DNA of 64,000 nt, taken from positions 36,474 through 100,473 of the forward strand of contig NZ_LZJR01000059.1 in NCBI RefSeq assembly GCF_001667925.1, written 5' to 3'. Both the position numbers and the translations under genes were made by a program. This stretch comes from Mycobacterium sp. E2479 (GTDB lineage Bacteria > Actinomycetota > Actinomycetes > Mycobacteriales > Mycobacteriaceae). Below, piece after piece: positions 1 through 8,576 of the stretch (the stretch's first letter is position 1; every line of letters begins with the position of its first letter). Under the pieces are notes generated by a model. The model worked only from the letters and a program-made list of their open reading frames with translations. It did not search any database and was not told where the DNA came from.

Positions 1-2
1 AT

Positions 3-809
3 TTCGAGGCGCTACAACAACGCATCCACCCGGCGGACTCGCGCGTGCAGATGCTCGCCAAGACCACGCCGGCATCCTTCATCGCATTCGATTTGCTCGC
101 CCTCGGCGACGACGACTACACGCGGCGCCCCTTCAGTGAACGACGTGCCACCCTCGTCGACGCTTTGGCCGCCTCGGGGCCCTCGATCCACGTCACGCCG
201 GCGACCACCGATCTGGACACCGCGCAGCGCTGGTTCGACGAATTCGAGGGCGCCGGCCTCGATGGCGTGATCGCCAAGCCACTGAACATCGCGTATCAAC
301 CGGACAAGCGGGTCATGTTCAAGGTCAAGCACGAGCGGACGGCCGACTGTGTGGTCGCCGGCTATCGGGTGCACAAGTCCGGTGCCGGCGCGATCGGTTC
401 GTTGTTGCTAGGTCTCTACCAGGACGATGGACAGCTCGCGTCGGTGGGAGTGATCGGCGCGTTTCCGATGGCCGAGCGGCGGCGGTTGTTCGACGAACTA
501 CAGCCGCTCGTCACCGATTTCGAGGATCACCCGTGGAATTGGGCGGCCCATGAGGCCGGCGAGCGGACTCCTCGTAAGAACGAATTCTCGCGCTGGAACG
601 CGGGTAAGGACCTGTCGTTCGTGCCGCTGAAGCCCGAGCGAGTGGTCGAGGTCCGCTACGACCATATGGAAGGCCGGCGGTTTCGCCACACCGCACAGTT
701 CAATCGGTGGCGTCCGGACCGTGACCCGCGCTCGTGCACCTACGAACAGCTCGAACAGCCGGTGACCTTCAGTCTCGGCGAGATCCTGCCGGGACTCGGT
801 TCGGGCTAA
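3..809 (+). CDS. ligC: ATP-dependent DNA ligase LigC, C-terminal part (cut by window edge)
   Basis: The reading frame is open from the first bases of the window, so the gene begins outside it. The visible 268 residues cover the second half of the adenylation domain and the OB-fold domain. The stretch GLDGVIAKP followed by MFKVKH matches ligase motifs IV and V (the lysine-rich NTP-binding strand), and the C-terminal part contains a conserved RFRHTAQFNRWRPDR segment. The sequence agrees closely with my memory of M. tuberculosis Rv3731 (LigC), one of the minor ATP-dependent ligases linked to end joining or base-excision repair in addition to the NAD-dependent LigA. The adenylated lysine lies upstream and cannot be checked. 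The gene to its right is unrelated and on the opposite strand. Confidence 0.93.
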   Translation, partial: FEALQQRIHPADSRVQMLAKTTPASFIAFDLLALGDDDYTRRPFSERRATLVDALAASGPSIHVTPATTDLDTAQRWFDEFEGAGLDGVIAKPLNIAYQPDKRVMFKVKHERTADCVVAGYRVHKSGAGAIGSLLLGLYQDDGQLASVGVIGAFPMAERRRLFDELQPLVTDFEDHPWNWAAHEAGERTPRKNEFSRWNAGKDLSFVPLKPERVVEVRYDHMEGRRFRHTAQFNRWRPDRDPRSCTYEQLEQPVTFSLGEILPGLGSG

Positions 810-948
810 GACGGCGGTCAATCGCCGGCCGGACGGCATCTGAGCCGGGATGTCGGCTTCTATTGTCACGATGCCGCTGTCGTGCGTATCACCAACGAAT
901 TTCTTGATACCTCAACACGTTTGAGGTTTTCCAATGCCGGTGAGCTAT

Positions 949-2196
949 CTAGTTGGTTGTCGGTGGTGGTTGCGGCTGGAAGGGTTCGTACCACCACCAG
1001 TCGGCGCGCTCGCCGGTGGGCCCGGGACACGGCGGGACGGTGGGCGGGAGTTGAGTTGGTGGGCGCGCGACCGATCCCGGGCGCAGTGGTCGCCCGGAGC
1101 TGTCGGTGACGCCGAGATCGTCGGCGCGTCCGACGATGGCGATGACGCCCCGGTGGTGCAACCGATGGTGATAAGGACATACCAACACCAGGTTGGCCAA
1201 GTCGGTCAGACCGCCGTCCTCCCAGTGCCGGATGTGGTGTGCGTGCAGACCGCGGGTGGCCCCACAACCCGGAACCACGCACGCGGGATGGCGGTGCTCG
1301 AGCGCGCGGCGCAGCCGTCGGTTGATCACCCGCGTCGCACGGCCCGCACCGATGACCTTGCCGTCACGTTCGAACCACACTTCGCAGGTGGCATCACAGG
1401 TCAGGTATCGACGTTCGGCGTCGCTGAGCAGCGGACCGAGATGCAGCGCCGCGACGGGCTGCTGAGCATCGACGTGCACCACCACCGTGGTCTGATGGCC
1501 GTGTGGCCGGCGGGCCGCCTCAGCGTCCCATCCGGCCTCGACCAGGCGCATAAACGCTTCACCGTTGCTCGGCAACGGCGGCGCCTGATCGCTGGCGCCC
1601 TCGGCATTGCTCCGATCGTGCTTCCATTCGGCGATTAGCGCATCACGATGCGACGCCAGCGCCGTGTCGAACTTCGCCGCATCCAGGTGTGGAAGCGTGA
1701 TCCGCCAACAGGTGAACCCCTCGCCGGAGGTCACGGTGATCGAGCGCTGCGGTTCAGGCCGAGAATCGGGTTCGGGTCGGGGTTCCAGCTTGACCGCCGT
1801 ACGCAGCTGGTTAACCGTCGCGACGGCGGCCAGCTGCGCATAGTGCTCATCAGACCCCTCCCCGGCCCTCGCGACGATGACGCCAACCTGGTCGAGCGAC
1901 AGTCGGCCCTCCCGCAGGCCTTGGGCGCAACGAGGAAAAGCCTCGAGCCGGCGCGCGACGGTGGTGATCGTATGGGCGTTCGCCGATGACGAGCCCATCT
2001 TCCAGGCCACCAACGCCGGAACCGACCGTGCGCCCGTGACGCCGCCGAGCTCGTCGCGATCAATCTCGGCCACGATCTCCACGATGCGCCCATCAATCGC
2101 GTTGCGCTGACCTGTCAACTCCGCCAGCTCGTCGAACAGCACCTCCAGCCGCTCGGCAGGGCTCACCGCGACCGGAGGCGTTGCAGTCGAAGACAT
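949..2196 (-). CDS. DUF222 / HNH endonuclease domain protein (REP13E12 family)
   Basis: A 415-residue protein with an N-terminal helical DUF222 region (about residues 10-280) and a C-terminal HNH nuclease module (about 300-350) containing CVVPGCG, HAHHIRHW and CPYHHRLHHRG, which supply the zinc-binding cysteines and the catalytic histidines. The last 65 residues are proline-rich and look disordered. This architecture is that of the 13E12 repeat family, present in many dispersed copies in mycobacteria and often associated with integration sites and mobile DNA; a biochemical role has not been settled as far as I know. GAGG lies just upstream of the ATG. The frame is intact and full length, so this copy may still be expressed. 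Its neighbours give no operon context. Confidence 0.9.
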   Translation of the reverse strand: MSSTATPPVAVSPAERLEVLFDELAELTGQRNAIDGRIVEIVAEIDRDELGGVTGARSVPALVAWKMGSSSANAHTITTVARRLEAFPRCAQGLREGRLSLDQVGVIVARAGEGSDEHYAQLAAVATVNQLRTAVKLEPRPEPDSRPEPQRSITVTSGEGFTCWRITLPHLDAAKFDTALASHRDALIAEWKHDRSNAEGASDQAPPLPSNGEAFMRLVEAGWDAEAARRPHGHQTTVVVHVDAQQPVAALHLGPLLSDAERRYLTCDATCEVWFERDGKVIGAGRATRVINRRLRRALEHRHPACVVPGCGATRGLHAHHIRHWEDGGLTDLANLVLVCPYHHRLHHRGVIAIVGRADDLGVTDSSGRPLRPGSVARPPTQLPPTVPPCPGPTGERADWWWYEPFQPQPPPTTN

Positions 2197-2316
2197 GGCC
2201 TCATCATCGCAACCGGGTACGACAAATCCGGGCCACCCAATACGGCGACGGCAAGTGACCGCATTACCAAGCCGCGTGACGACCGCGGACCCCGAATCAT
2301 GAGCCGAAGCGGCGGC

Positions 2317-2607
2317 TCAGCCGTCGATGTGCGTCGGCGGGTCGGCGAAGGTGAAATCCGAGGGCTGCTGGCCGGGACCCATCAGACCGCAGTGATTGTC
2401 GGGCACGAGGTACGAACTCATGCCATTGGGAACCAAGCGGGTGACGGCCACACAACGTTGCCAGGTGCCGTCGGGCTGGACGGGTCCGTCGCACTTGCTG
2501 AGTACGGGTCCCCCGTACTGACAGCCGGCGCGGGCGGGTGGCGATGCGGCGATCCAGTGTGCGGCCAGCAGCAAGGCAGCGAATCCTCCGACGATGCACC
2601 GCTTCAT
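2317..2607 (-). CDS. Small secreted CDGP-type protein
   Basis: The 96-residue product starts with a typical Sec signal peptide (MKRCIVGGFAALLLAAHWIA, cleavage after PARA-G near residue 27). The mature part is about 69 residues, contains cysteines near residues 29, 39, 52 and 73 that could form two disulfides, and carries the CDGP tetrapeptide that names a family of small exported mycobacterial proteins. Function is unknown. There is a purine-rich GGAGG-like stretch (from the complement of cctccc) just upstream of the ATG. The gene stands alone between the DUF222 gene and the divergent prohead-like gene. Confidence 0.8.
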   Translation of the reverse strand: MKRCIVGGFAALLLAAHWIAASPPARAGCQYGGPVLSKCDGPVQPDGTWQRCVAVTRLVPNGMSSYLVPDNHCGLMGPGQQPSDFTFADPPTHIDG

Positions 2608-2700
2608 GGTTGCCTCCCGTCAACGACGCTACCGTCTGTGCGACTGCAAACACACGGTTTAGCCGCGTTTGATCCCGATCGGAGCGGGCACGCGGCAACC

Positions 2701-3069
2701 ATGTCAGTCACAGCCTTTCAAGACCTGCCGTTGGCCGATCGTGACCGCAAATGGGATGGGGACGCGGCCGAAACGCGGGTGCGTAAGTGGGCCGACGCAC
2801 AGGACGGTCCGAACCAGAAGTACCGCGACGCGCACGTCTGGTACGACGCGGATAAAAAGGACAATTTCACGGCCTACAAGCTGCTGATCGCCGATGTCAT
2901 CGACGGCAACCTGAAGGCCGTACCCCGCGGCGTGATGGCGGCGGGCGCGATCATGGACGGGGCGCGGGGCGGCATCGACGTGCCCGAGTCCGATGTCGAT
3001 CGGATCAAGAGCCACTTGGCGAAGTACTACAAGAAGATGGACGAAAGCCCGCCGTGGGAACGGGACTAG
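2701..3069 (+). CDS. Orphan domain resembling the C-terminal region of HK97-type prohead proteases
   Basis: A 122-residue acidic/charged protein. From the start LPLADRDRKWDGDAA to the middle part WYDADKKDNFTAYKLLIADV and the end part AAGAIMDGARGGIDVP, it matches the pattern I know from the C-terminal tail of phage HK97-family prohead proteases, where this module follows the protease domain. Here the protease part is absent and no other phage gene is nearby. The frame remains open further upstream (to about 2299), but upstream codons are antisense to the CDGP gene, so the ATG at 2701, where family similarity begins, is preferred; no strong ribosome-binding site is visible. Its 3' end overlaps the convergent P450 gene by four bases. 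Function unknown; a domesticated phage module is my inference. Confidence 0.75.
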   Translation: MSVTAFQDLPLADRDRKWDGDAAETRVRKWADAQDGPNQKYRDAHVWYDADKKDNFTAYKLLIADVIDGNLKAVPRGVMAAGAIMDGARGGIDVPESDVDRIKSHLAKYYKKMDESPPWERD

Positions 3070-4325
3070 ACCCTGACCGTGAGCTGCGATAGCCCGCGCA
3101 GCGTCACATTGGGCTTGTACTGGGGCTCACTGTCCAATCGGGCGTTCGGAAATCGCGCCGTCACCGCCGACAGGGCCACCCCGGCTTCCAGCCTGGCCAG
3201 CGGCGCACCCAGGCAGTAATGCGCGCCGCGACCGAATCCTAAGTGCCGCATCGCTTTCCGATCCGGATCGAAGACATCGGGGCGGTCATACTCGGCGGGA
3301 TCGCGCTGGGCGGCGGCGGTCAGCAGCATCATGATGTCGCCCTCGGGCACCTCAATGCCCCCAATTGCCATGTCGTCGCCGGCGGTTCGGGCGATCATCT
3401 GCACCGGCGGGTCATAGCGCAACGTCTCCTCGATGACCGCGGGAGCACGGCTGGCGTCGGCGCCGAGCGCGGTCCATTGCGACGGTTGGCGCAGCATCGC
3501 CAGCACCGCGTTGCCGATCAGGTTCACCGTGGTCTCGTGACCGGCGACCAGCAACAGGACGCAGGTGGAGACGATCTCCTCGGCGGTCAGCTGGTCGCCT
3601 GACTCTTCCACGGCGATCAGTCCGGACATCAGGTCGTCGCCGGGCCGCGAGCGTCGCCGGTCGATCAGGCCGTGCAGGTAGGCGCGCAACCACATTCCGG
3701 CGGCCATCCGCTCTGTGAAGTTGTCTGATGGCGCTCCGGTGAAGGCGACGAACGGGTCCAGTGATTGCGCCAGCAGCGCGGACACGCGGCTGAACTGTGG
3801 CTCGTCCTCGAGCGGCACGCCGAGCAGTCGGCAAATCACCGCTACCGGCAATGGGTAGGCGAGGTCTTCGACGACTTCGAACCGCTCCTTCTCGGCGATC
3901 CGGTCGAGCAACCCGGTTATGAGCGCGGTGATGTCGGGCTGCAGCGCGTTCACCACTTTCGGTGCGAACGCCTTGCTGACCAGTTTCCGCAGCCGGGTGT
4001 GGTCCGGCGGGTCCTGAAACAAGAAGCCCGGCGGGCTCGGCGGCGGCGCCTCGGCACCCGTCTCGATGAGCTGGCGGGTCTGCGCTTCGACCTGCGCGCG
4101 GGCGGCCTTCGACTTGCTCCTGTCGTTACTCGACGACGGGTGGCGCAAGGCGTCGTCGCAGTCACGGTAGGTCGAGAACACCGCGAGGTTGCCTTCCGGC
4201 AAGGCGATCGACCCGCGTTCACGAAACTGCGCGAACAGCGGGTAGGGGTCCGCACGGACGGCCGGGTCCAACAGCTGTACCAACAATTGACCGGGCTTGG
4301 TGGACTCGGCAGGCGCGGTCGTCAT
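3066..4325 (-). CDS. Cytochrome P450
   Basis: A 419-residue soluble bacterial P450. The I-helix oxygen-activation motif appears as AGHETT (around residue 260), the K-helix ExxR as EETLR, and the heme-thiolate loop as FGRGAHYCLG starting near residue 364, making Cys371 the expected iron ligand. It should hydroxylate a hydrophobic substrate using ferredoxin and ferredoxin reductase, neither of which is encoded nearby. It lies upstream in transcription order of nothing obvious and downstream of the haloalkane dehalogenase gene on the same strand with a 36-base gap, so it may be the last gene of that cluster. I cannot assign a CYP family number with confidence. Confidence 0.95.
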   Translation of the reverse strand: MTTAPAESTKPGQLLVQLLDPAVRADPYPLFAQFRERGSIALPEGNLAVFSTYRDCDDALRHPSSSNDRSKSKAARAQVEAQTRQLIETGAEAPPPSPPGFLFQDPPDHTRLRKLVSKAFAPKVVNALQPDITALITGLLDRIAEKERFEVVEDLAYPLPVAVICRLLGVPLEDEPQFSRVSALLAQSLDPFVAFTGAPSDNFTERMAAGMWLRAYLHGLIDRRRSRPGDDLMSGLIAVEESGDQLTAEEIVSTCVLLLVAGHETTVNLIGNAVLAMLRQPSQWTALGADASRAPAVIEETLRYDPPVQMIARTAGDDMAIGGIEVPEGDIMMLLTAAAQRDPAEYDRPDVFDPDRKAMRHLGFGRGAHYCLGAPLARLEAGVALSAVTARFPNARLDSEPQYKPNVTLRGLSQLTVRV

Positions 4326-4361
4326 CCTGACATTGTGCCCGGCGCCCGGCGCCCCCCTTAC

Positions 4362-5267
4362 TCAGCGGCGCAAGAACTCCACGATGTGGCCGGCCAGCTC
4401 CGCTCCGGCATCCTCCTGCACGAAATGGCCGGCGCCACGGATTACCGGGTGGTCGATCCCCTGGGCGCCACGCATCTGGCGCTGGAAGATGGCGGCCATC
4501 GGTCCGGTGATCGGGTCGCTGTCGCTGAAGGCGACCAGCATGGGTGTCGGGCTGGCCGAAAGCATGGTCCAGGCGGTCTTGTTAGCCACCGCGGCGGGGT
4601 CGTCCGGTGAGGTGGGCACCAGGCCGGGCATGGCGCGCGGCCCGGCGCAGTAGTCGTCGGTGGGGAAGGGCGCGTCATAGCCGGCGCGCACCTCCTCGCT
4701 CATCTTTTGGCGGCAGCCGCCCTGGACGAACGCGCCGATGTTCAACGTCGGCGCCGAGGTGATCGCTTCGCGGAACTTCCACCAGACATCGGCCATGGGC
4801 TGCTCGCCATTCGGTAGCCCGGTGTTGGCGACCACCAGTCGAGCGAACCGTTCGGGATGTTCTGCGGCAAGGCGCAATCCGATCAGTCCACCCCAGTCCT
4901 GACCTACCAGTGTGACGTCGTGCAGGTCGAGGACATCGAAGGCCACCGCTCGCATCCACTCGACATGGCGGGCGTAGCTGTGGTCTTCGCGGCGGGTCGG
5001 CTTGTCCGAGCGCCCGAACCCGACTAGGTCGGGGCAGATGACGCGATGACCGGCGGCGGCGAGGATCGGCATCATCTTGCGGTACAGAAATGACCACGAC
5101 GGTTCGCCGTGCAGCATGAGAATGGGGTCGGCGCTTTCCGGGCCGTCCTGGACCCAGGCCACGCGCAGCGCGCCGCCTTCGGCGTCGGGCAATTCGCAAT
5201 ACCTTGGGGTGTAAGGGAAATCGGGAAGACCGGCGAAGCGGTCCTCGGGTGTCCGCAGCGTTTGCAT
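4362..5267 (-). CDS. Haloalkane dehalogenase, HLD-I type alpha/beta hydrolase
   Basis: A 301-residue alpha/beta-hydrolase that hydrolyses carbon-halogen bonds in haloalkanes. Visible features are the oxyanion-hole motif HGEPSW (53-58), the nucleophile elbow VGQDWGG with Asp124 and the adjacent halide-stabilising Trp125, a cap-domain Trp pair at 162/163, the acid Asp251 in SDSDP, and the base His281 in GAGHFVQED. The Asp-Asp-His layout is that of subfamily HLD-I, to which the mycobacterial enzyme Rv2296 belongs. AAGGG stands eight bases before the ATG, and the start lies one base after the stop of the upstream NUDIX gene, indicating one transcript. The natural substrate is unknown. Confidence 0.9.
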   Translation of the reverse strand: MQTLRTPEDRFAGLPDFPYTPRYCELPDAEGGALRVAWVQDGPESADPILMLHGEPSWSFLYRKMMPILAAAGHRVICPDLVGFGRSDKPTRREDHSYARHVEWMRAVAFDVLDLHDVTLVGQDWGGLIGLRLAAEHPERFARLVVANTGLPNGEQPMADVWWKFREAITSAPTLNIGAFVQGGCRQKMSEEVRAGYDAPFPTDDYCAGPRAMPGLVPTSPDDPAAVANKTAWTMLSASPTPMLVAFSDSDPITGPMAAIFQRQMRGAQGIDHPVIRGAGHFVQEDAGAELAGHIVEFLRR

Positions 5268-5268
5268 G

Positions 5269-5754
5269 TCACGACCCTTCGGATAGTCCGGCCAGGCCCG
5301 GATCCGCCATCAAGCGATCGAGAAAACCGTGCTGGCCTTTCAGCAATTTGACACGCGCGGTCGCCACCGCGAACCAGCCCACGCGATCGACCTCCGGAAA
5401 CTCCCGGAGCGTGCCCGATCCTTTCGGCCACTCCAATTCGAAAGTGTTGCTGCGCGCGTCGGCGATGTCGAGGTCGCTATGGACGGCGAAGGCGGTCACG
5501 ACCTTACCGCCGGATTGTTTCAGCTGACCTAGGTCGATGCGGGGCCCGGCCGGCACCGGTAGCCCCAGCTCCTCTGCGAACTCCCGCTGCGCGGCCGCCC
5601 AGGGATCTTCCCCATCGGTGTACTCGCCTTTCGGGATCGACCACGCGCCGTCGTCTTTGCGGGCCCAGAATGGCCCACCCGGATGCGCGAGCAAGACCTC
5701 GACGACGCGGTCGCGGGTCCGGTACAACATCACACCCGCGCTCAGTTTGGCCAT
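5269..5754 (-). CDS. NUDIX hydrolase
   Basis: A 161-residue NUDIX-fold pyrophosphohydrolase. The NUDIX box begins at Gly43 (GEYTDGED) and continues through REFAEELG, matching GX5EX7REUXEEXGU in full, so the metal-binding glutamates are present. The surrounding sequence (PFWARKDDGAWSIPKGE) is like a group of NUDIX proteins annotated as NTP hydrolases or DNA mismatch-pool cleansing enzymes, but substrate cannot be told from sequence. It sits between the WS/DGAT gene (6-base gap) and the dehalogenase gene (practically abutting), in the same direction, so co-transcription is likely. Confidence 0.92.
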   Translation of the reverse strand: MAKLSAGVMLYRTRDRVVEVLLAHPGGPFWARKDDGAWSIPKGEYTDGEDPWAAAQREFAEELGLPVPAGPRIDLGQLKQSGGKVVTAFAVHSDLDIADARSNTFELEWPKGSGTLREFPEVDRVGWFAVATARVKLLKGQHGFLDRLMADPGLAGLSEGS

Positions 5755-5760
5755 CGAGGC

Positions 5761-7116
5761 CTATTCTCCCACAGCGCGTTCCAGATCCTTGAGCGAGGAC
5801 TCCAGGTGCGCGAGCAGGCGTTGCAGGTGCGGCACGCTGCGCCGGCAACCCACTAGGCCGAAGTCCAGATTGCCGGCGTTGCTGGCCAGGGTGATGTTCA
5901 GAGCTTGGCCGTCCAGCGCGATGGACAGCGGGTAGTTGCCGTCGAGCCGGGCGCCCCCGTAGTAGATCGGCTGTGTCGGGCCCGGCACATTCGAAATGAT
6001 GATGTTGAACGGTGGTGACGTCGAGGACACCCAGCCCGGGACCGCCGCCAACGCCAGCGCTGACGTGTTGACGGCCGAGAGCGCCAGCGCCTGGAAACGC
6101 GGTAACTGCGAGAACACTTTCTTGTTGCTGCGCATCGAGTCGCTGATGGTCAGCAGACGCTGGGCGGGGTCATCGGCGTCGGTGGCGAGGTTGCACAGAA
6201 TGGCGCCGACCAGGTTGCCGCCGGCATCAGCCTCTTCCTCCGTGCGCAGGCTCACCGGGACCATCGCGATCAGCGGTGTGTCCGGCAGCGCGTCTTGCTC
6301 GAGCAGGTAATAGCGCAGGGCGCCTGAGCACATAGCCAAGACGACGTCGTTCACCGTCACCCCCGCCGCCTTCTTCACGTTCTTGATCCGGTCCAGTGAC
6401 CAGGACTGCGCGGCACACCGGCGGGCACCGCCGATCTTGACGTTCAACATCGTCTTCGGCGCCCCGAAGGGCAACGTCAGTTGCTGCTCGAACAGCGCCG
6501 CGCGCGCCAACCCGATCGTCGAGGGAGCCAGTGCCGCAAGGGATCCCGCTGTGCGGGCCAATGAGCTCAATGGAGACGACGGACTGGACTTGCGCTTGGG
6601 CTTAGGCAGAGTCCACGGGGCGCGAATCTCGGGGTCCTCGGGGTCGGTGGTCAATGCGCGCTGCATCAGCTTCTGCGCGGAGACACCGTCGATCAGCGCG
6701 TGGTGCACTTTCGTGTAGATGGCGAACCGGCCATCTTTGAGACCTTCGACGATGTGTGTCTCCCACAGCGGGCGGTGACGATCCAGCAGGCTGCTGTGCC
6801 ACCGCGAGGTGAGCTCCAGCAACTCGCGGACGCGTTTGGGGGACGGCAGCGCCGAGCGTCGGACGTGGTAGTCGATGTCGACGGCGTCGTCGTACGACCA
6901 GCCAAGGTTCGCGACTCCGCCGACAAAGCTCGCGGGACGCTTGCGAAATGTGGGCTGGAAATCCCGCTGAGCGGCCAGGCTCTTGTACAGCTCACTAACG
7001 AAGCCGCGGCCGGCGCCCGGCGGGGGCTCGAACAACTGCAAGCCTCCGACGTGCATGGGATGTTCGCGAGATTCCCCCAGAAGAAAGATCGCGTCGGTGG
7101 GCATCATCAGTTCCAT
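5761..7116 (-). CDS. Wax ester synthase / diacylglycerol O-acyltransferase (WS/DGAT)
   Basis: A 451-residue member of the bifunctional WS/DGAT (Tgs) family, which transfers acyl groups from acyl-CoA to diacylglycerol or long alcohols to form storage lipid. The catalytic HHxxxDG motif reads HHALIDG at residues 138-144. The N-terminus (MPTDAIFLLGESREHPMHVG) is the usual family opening; an alternative start is the fourth or fifth codon. The C-terminal half contains the conserved NVPGP motif. Mycobacteria carry many paralogues, so the specific lipid product is not predictable. It is the first gene of the WS/DGAT-NUDIX-dehalogenase run on the minus strand. Confidence 0.94.
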   Translation of the reverse strand: MELMMPTDAIFLLGESREHPMHVGGLQLFEPPPGAGRGFVSELYKSLAAQRDFQPTFRKRPASFVGGVANLGWSYDDAVDIDYHVRRSALPSPKRVRELLELTSRWHSSLLDRHRPLWETHIVEGLKDGRFAIYTKVHHALIDGVSAQKLMQRALTTDPEDPEIRAPWTLPKPKRKSSPSSPLSSLARTAGSLAALAPSTIGLARAALFEQQLTLPFGAPKTMLNVKIGGARRCAAQSWSLDRIKNVKKAAGVTVNDVVLAMCSGALRYYLLEQDALPDTPLIAMVPVSLRTEEEADAGGNLVGAILCNLATDADDPAQRLLTISDSMRSNKKVFSQLPRFQALALSAVNTSALALAAVPGWVSSTSPPFNIIISNVPGPTQPIYYGGARLDGNYPLSIALDGQALNITLASNAGNLDFGLVGCRRSVPHLQRLLAHLESSLKDLERAVGE

Positions 7117-7182
7117 CCACCTATTAGACCCATTTCGGCCTGATCCGGGAAGCTAACGCGGGATTGGACCCGCGTCAGATCA

Positions 7183-7563
7183 TCAGGTCACGACCGACCA
7201 TGTCGAGGTCGCGATCAAATCCCCGCGTTCCAGCCCGGCGGAGCGGTGCTCGTGCACCTTGGCGTACTCCCGGGTCGTCACCATGTCGACGAAGGCCTGC
7301 GGGGTTGGGTACTCGACGATGAGAATCGCGTCCCACCAAGGTCGTTCGCCATCGCCGATCACCACCGATGGCGCACCCCCCGCATACCGCAGGGTGGCGC
7401 CCACGCGTTCCAGGTGTGGAGCCACTTCTCGACCGTATTGCACGTAGCTCTGCAGGCCGCCCTCCGGCTTGAACTTCAACAGGTTGACCATCACCACCGG
7501 CGCATCAACCGGTCGCGCCGCGAGCGCGGCGAACTGCTCGGGCGTCGGCTGCAAGCTGCTCAT
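7183..7563 (-). CDS. DUF1330 family protein
   Basis: A 126-residue dimeric alpha/beta-barrel-type (ferredoxin-like) small protein. The motif VVMVNLLKFKPEGG near the N-terminus and the late segment AILIVEYPTPQAF are typical of DUF1330 proteins. The frame continues 12 codons upstream to 7599, but AGGGAG lies six bases before the ATG at 7563 and family homology starts there (MSSLQPTPEQFAAL). It is 48 bases downstream of the SDR gene on the same strand, so it probably belongs to the same transcript. Biochemical role unknown. Confidence 0.85.
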   Translation of the reverse strand: MSSLQPTPEQFAALAARPVDAPVVMVNLLKFKPEGGLQSYVQYGREVAPHLERVGATLRYAGGAPSVVIGDGERPWWDAILIVEYPTPQAFVDMVTTREYAKVHEHRSAGLERGDLIATSTWSVVT

Positions 7564-7611
7564 GTGAATCTCCCTGCGCTGGTTACCTTCTGAATACATG
7601 CGGGGGCGTGG

Positions 7612-8469
7612 TTACAGCAGATCCGTGATCGTCTTCAGGCCCGCGTCATAGAGCACACCGGGCAGCATCCCACCGTCGCACTCGATGGTGGTGCCGTTGA
7701 CGAAGTCGGCCTGTCCACCGGCGAGGAAAACGCAGACCCGCCCGACTTCGGCGGGCTCGCCGGCGCGACGCAACGGGACGGCGGCGAAATACTCTGCGCC
7801 ATCGGGGTCGTCCTTGGGTAGCACGAACGATCGGAAGTTCTCCGTCATCGTCGGGCCCAGGGCGATGCAGTTGACCCGCACCGTGGGCCCCCACTCTTCG
7901 GCCAGGGAGCGGGTGAGGTGGTTGAGACCGCTTTTGGCCGCGCCGTAGGAGACCAGGGTCGGAGACCCGGCCGGATGTCCGGCGCCGCTGGAGATGTTGA
8001 TGATGCACCCGACGCCGTCCTGGGTTTGCATCTGCCGATAAGCGCGGATCGCGAACCACAATGGGCTGATGAGGTTCATCTGCACGGCGAAGGCGTGAAA
8101 CAGGGCCGTGCGCGCGTAATCGTCGTCGGCGGCGGGCGCGCCCTGAATGCGTTGCACCAGTTCGGGAATGCTTTCGGCATGCGGCGCGGGAACGGTTCCT
8201 CCGGCATTGTTCACCAGGATGTCGACCCGACCGTGGGTAGCCACGACCCCGGCGACGAACGTGTCGATCGAGCCATGGTCACCCTGATCGCACACCTGTT
8301 GGGAAGCGCGGTCCGCCCACTCCGGTTCGATGCCGGGAATGGTGGGCAGCGGTGACCGCGAGCAGCCGATCACGGTCGCACCGGCGCGCAGCAGTTCATG
8401 GGCGATGCCCACGCCCACGCCGCGGCTGGTGCCGGTGACGATCGCGACCTTGCCGTCGAGGACGCCCAT
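7612..8469 (-). CDS. Short-chain dehydrogenase/reductase
   Basis: A 285-residue classical SDR. The Rossmann cofactor motif TGTSRGVGVG lies at 12-21, the NNAG motif at 87-90, and the catalytic triad is Ser160/161, Tyr175 and Lys179 (SYGAAK). An inserted segment around residues 95-125 makes it longer than the typical 250 residues. It heads a minus-strand group (SDR, DUF1330, probably the WS/DGAT genes further on) that is divergent from the DapB-like operon; the shared 107-base intergenic region carries a TGACAGT palindrome. Substrate unknown, probably a lipid or xenobiotic alcohol/ketone. Confidence 0.93.
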   Translation of the reverse strand: MGVLDGKVAIVTGTSRGVGVGIAHELLRAGATVIGCSRSPLPTIPGIEPEWADRASQQVCDQGDHGSIDTFVAGVVATHGRVDILVNNAGGTVPAPHAESIPELVQRIQGAPAADDDYARTALFHAFAVQMNLISPLWFAIRAYRQMQTQDGVGCIINISSGAGHPAGSPTLVSYGAAKSGLNHLTRSLAEEWGPTVRVNCIALGPTMTENFRSFVLPKDDPDGAEYFAAVPLRRAGEPAEVGRVCVFLAGGQADFVNGTTIECDGGMLPGVLYDAGLKTITDLL

Positions 8470-8499
8470 TAACAGACCCTCTCACGAAACCACCGATTG

Positions 8500-8534
8500 T
8501 TGACAGTCACTGTCATCCAGTCATAGCCTGCCAT
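8500..8534. promoter_or_regulatory. Palindromic operator with overlapping plus-strand promoter
   Basis: At 8501-8515 there is a perfect 7-bp inverted repeat, TGACAGT-C-ACTGTCA. A TTGACA hexamer starts at 8500 and a TAGCCT follows about 18 bases after it, giving a plausible sigma-A promoter for the 8577 operon that would be occluded by a protein bound to the palindrome. The operon ends with a TetR gene, so autoregulation and control of the divergent SDR are a reasonable inference. Confidence 0.55.
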
Positions 8535-8576
8535 TTCATTCGCCGATGTGTAAAGAGCGCACCGTCCGGGAGGTCA

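Noticed and set aside
2299..2700. 134-codon upstream extension of the prohead-like gene
   Set aside because: Antisense to the CDGP gene, and similarity begins only at the ATG at 2701.
2701..3069. Prophage
   Set aside because: A single phage-like domain with no integrase, capsid, terminase or attachment site nearby does not support a prophage.
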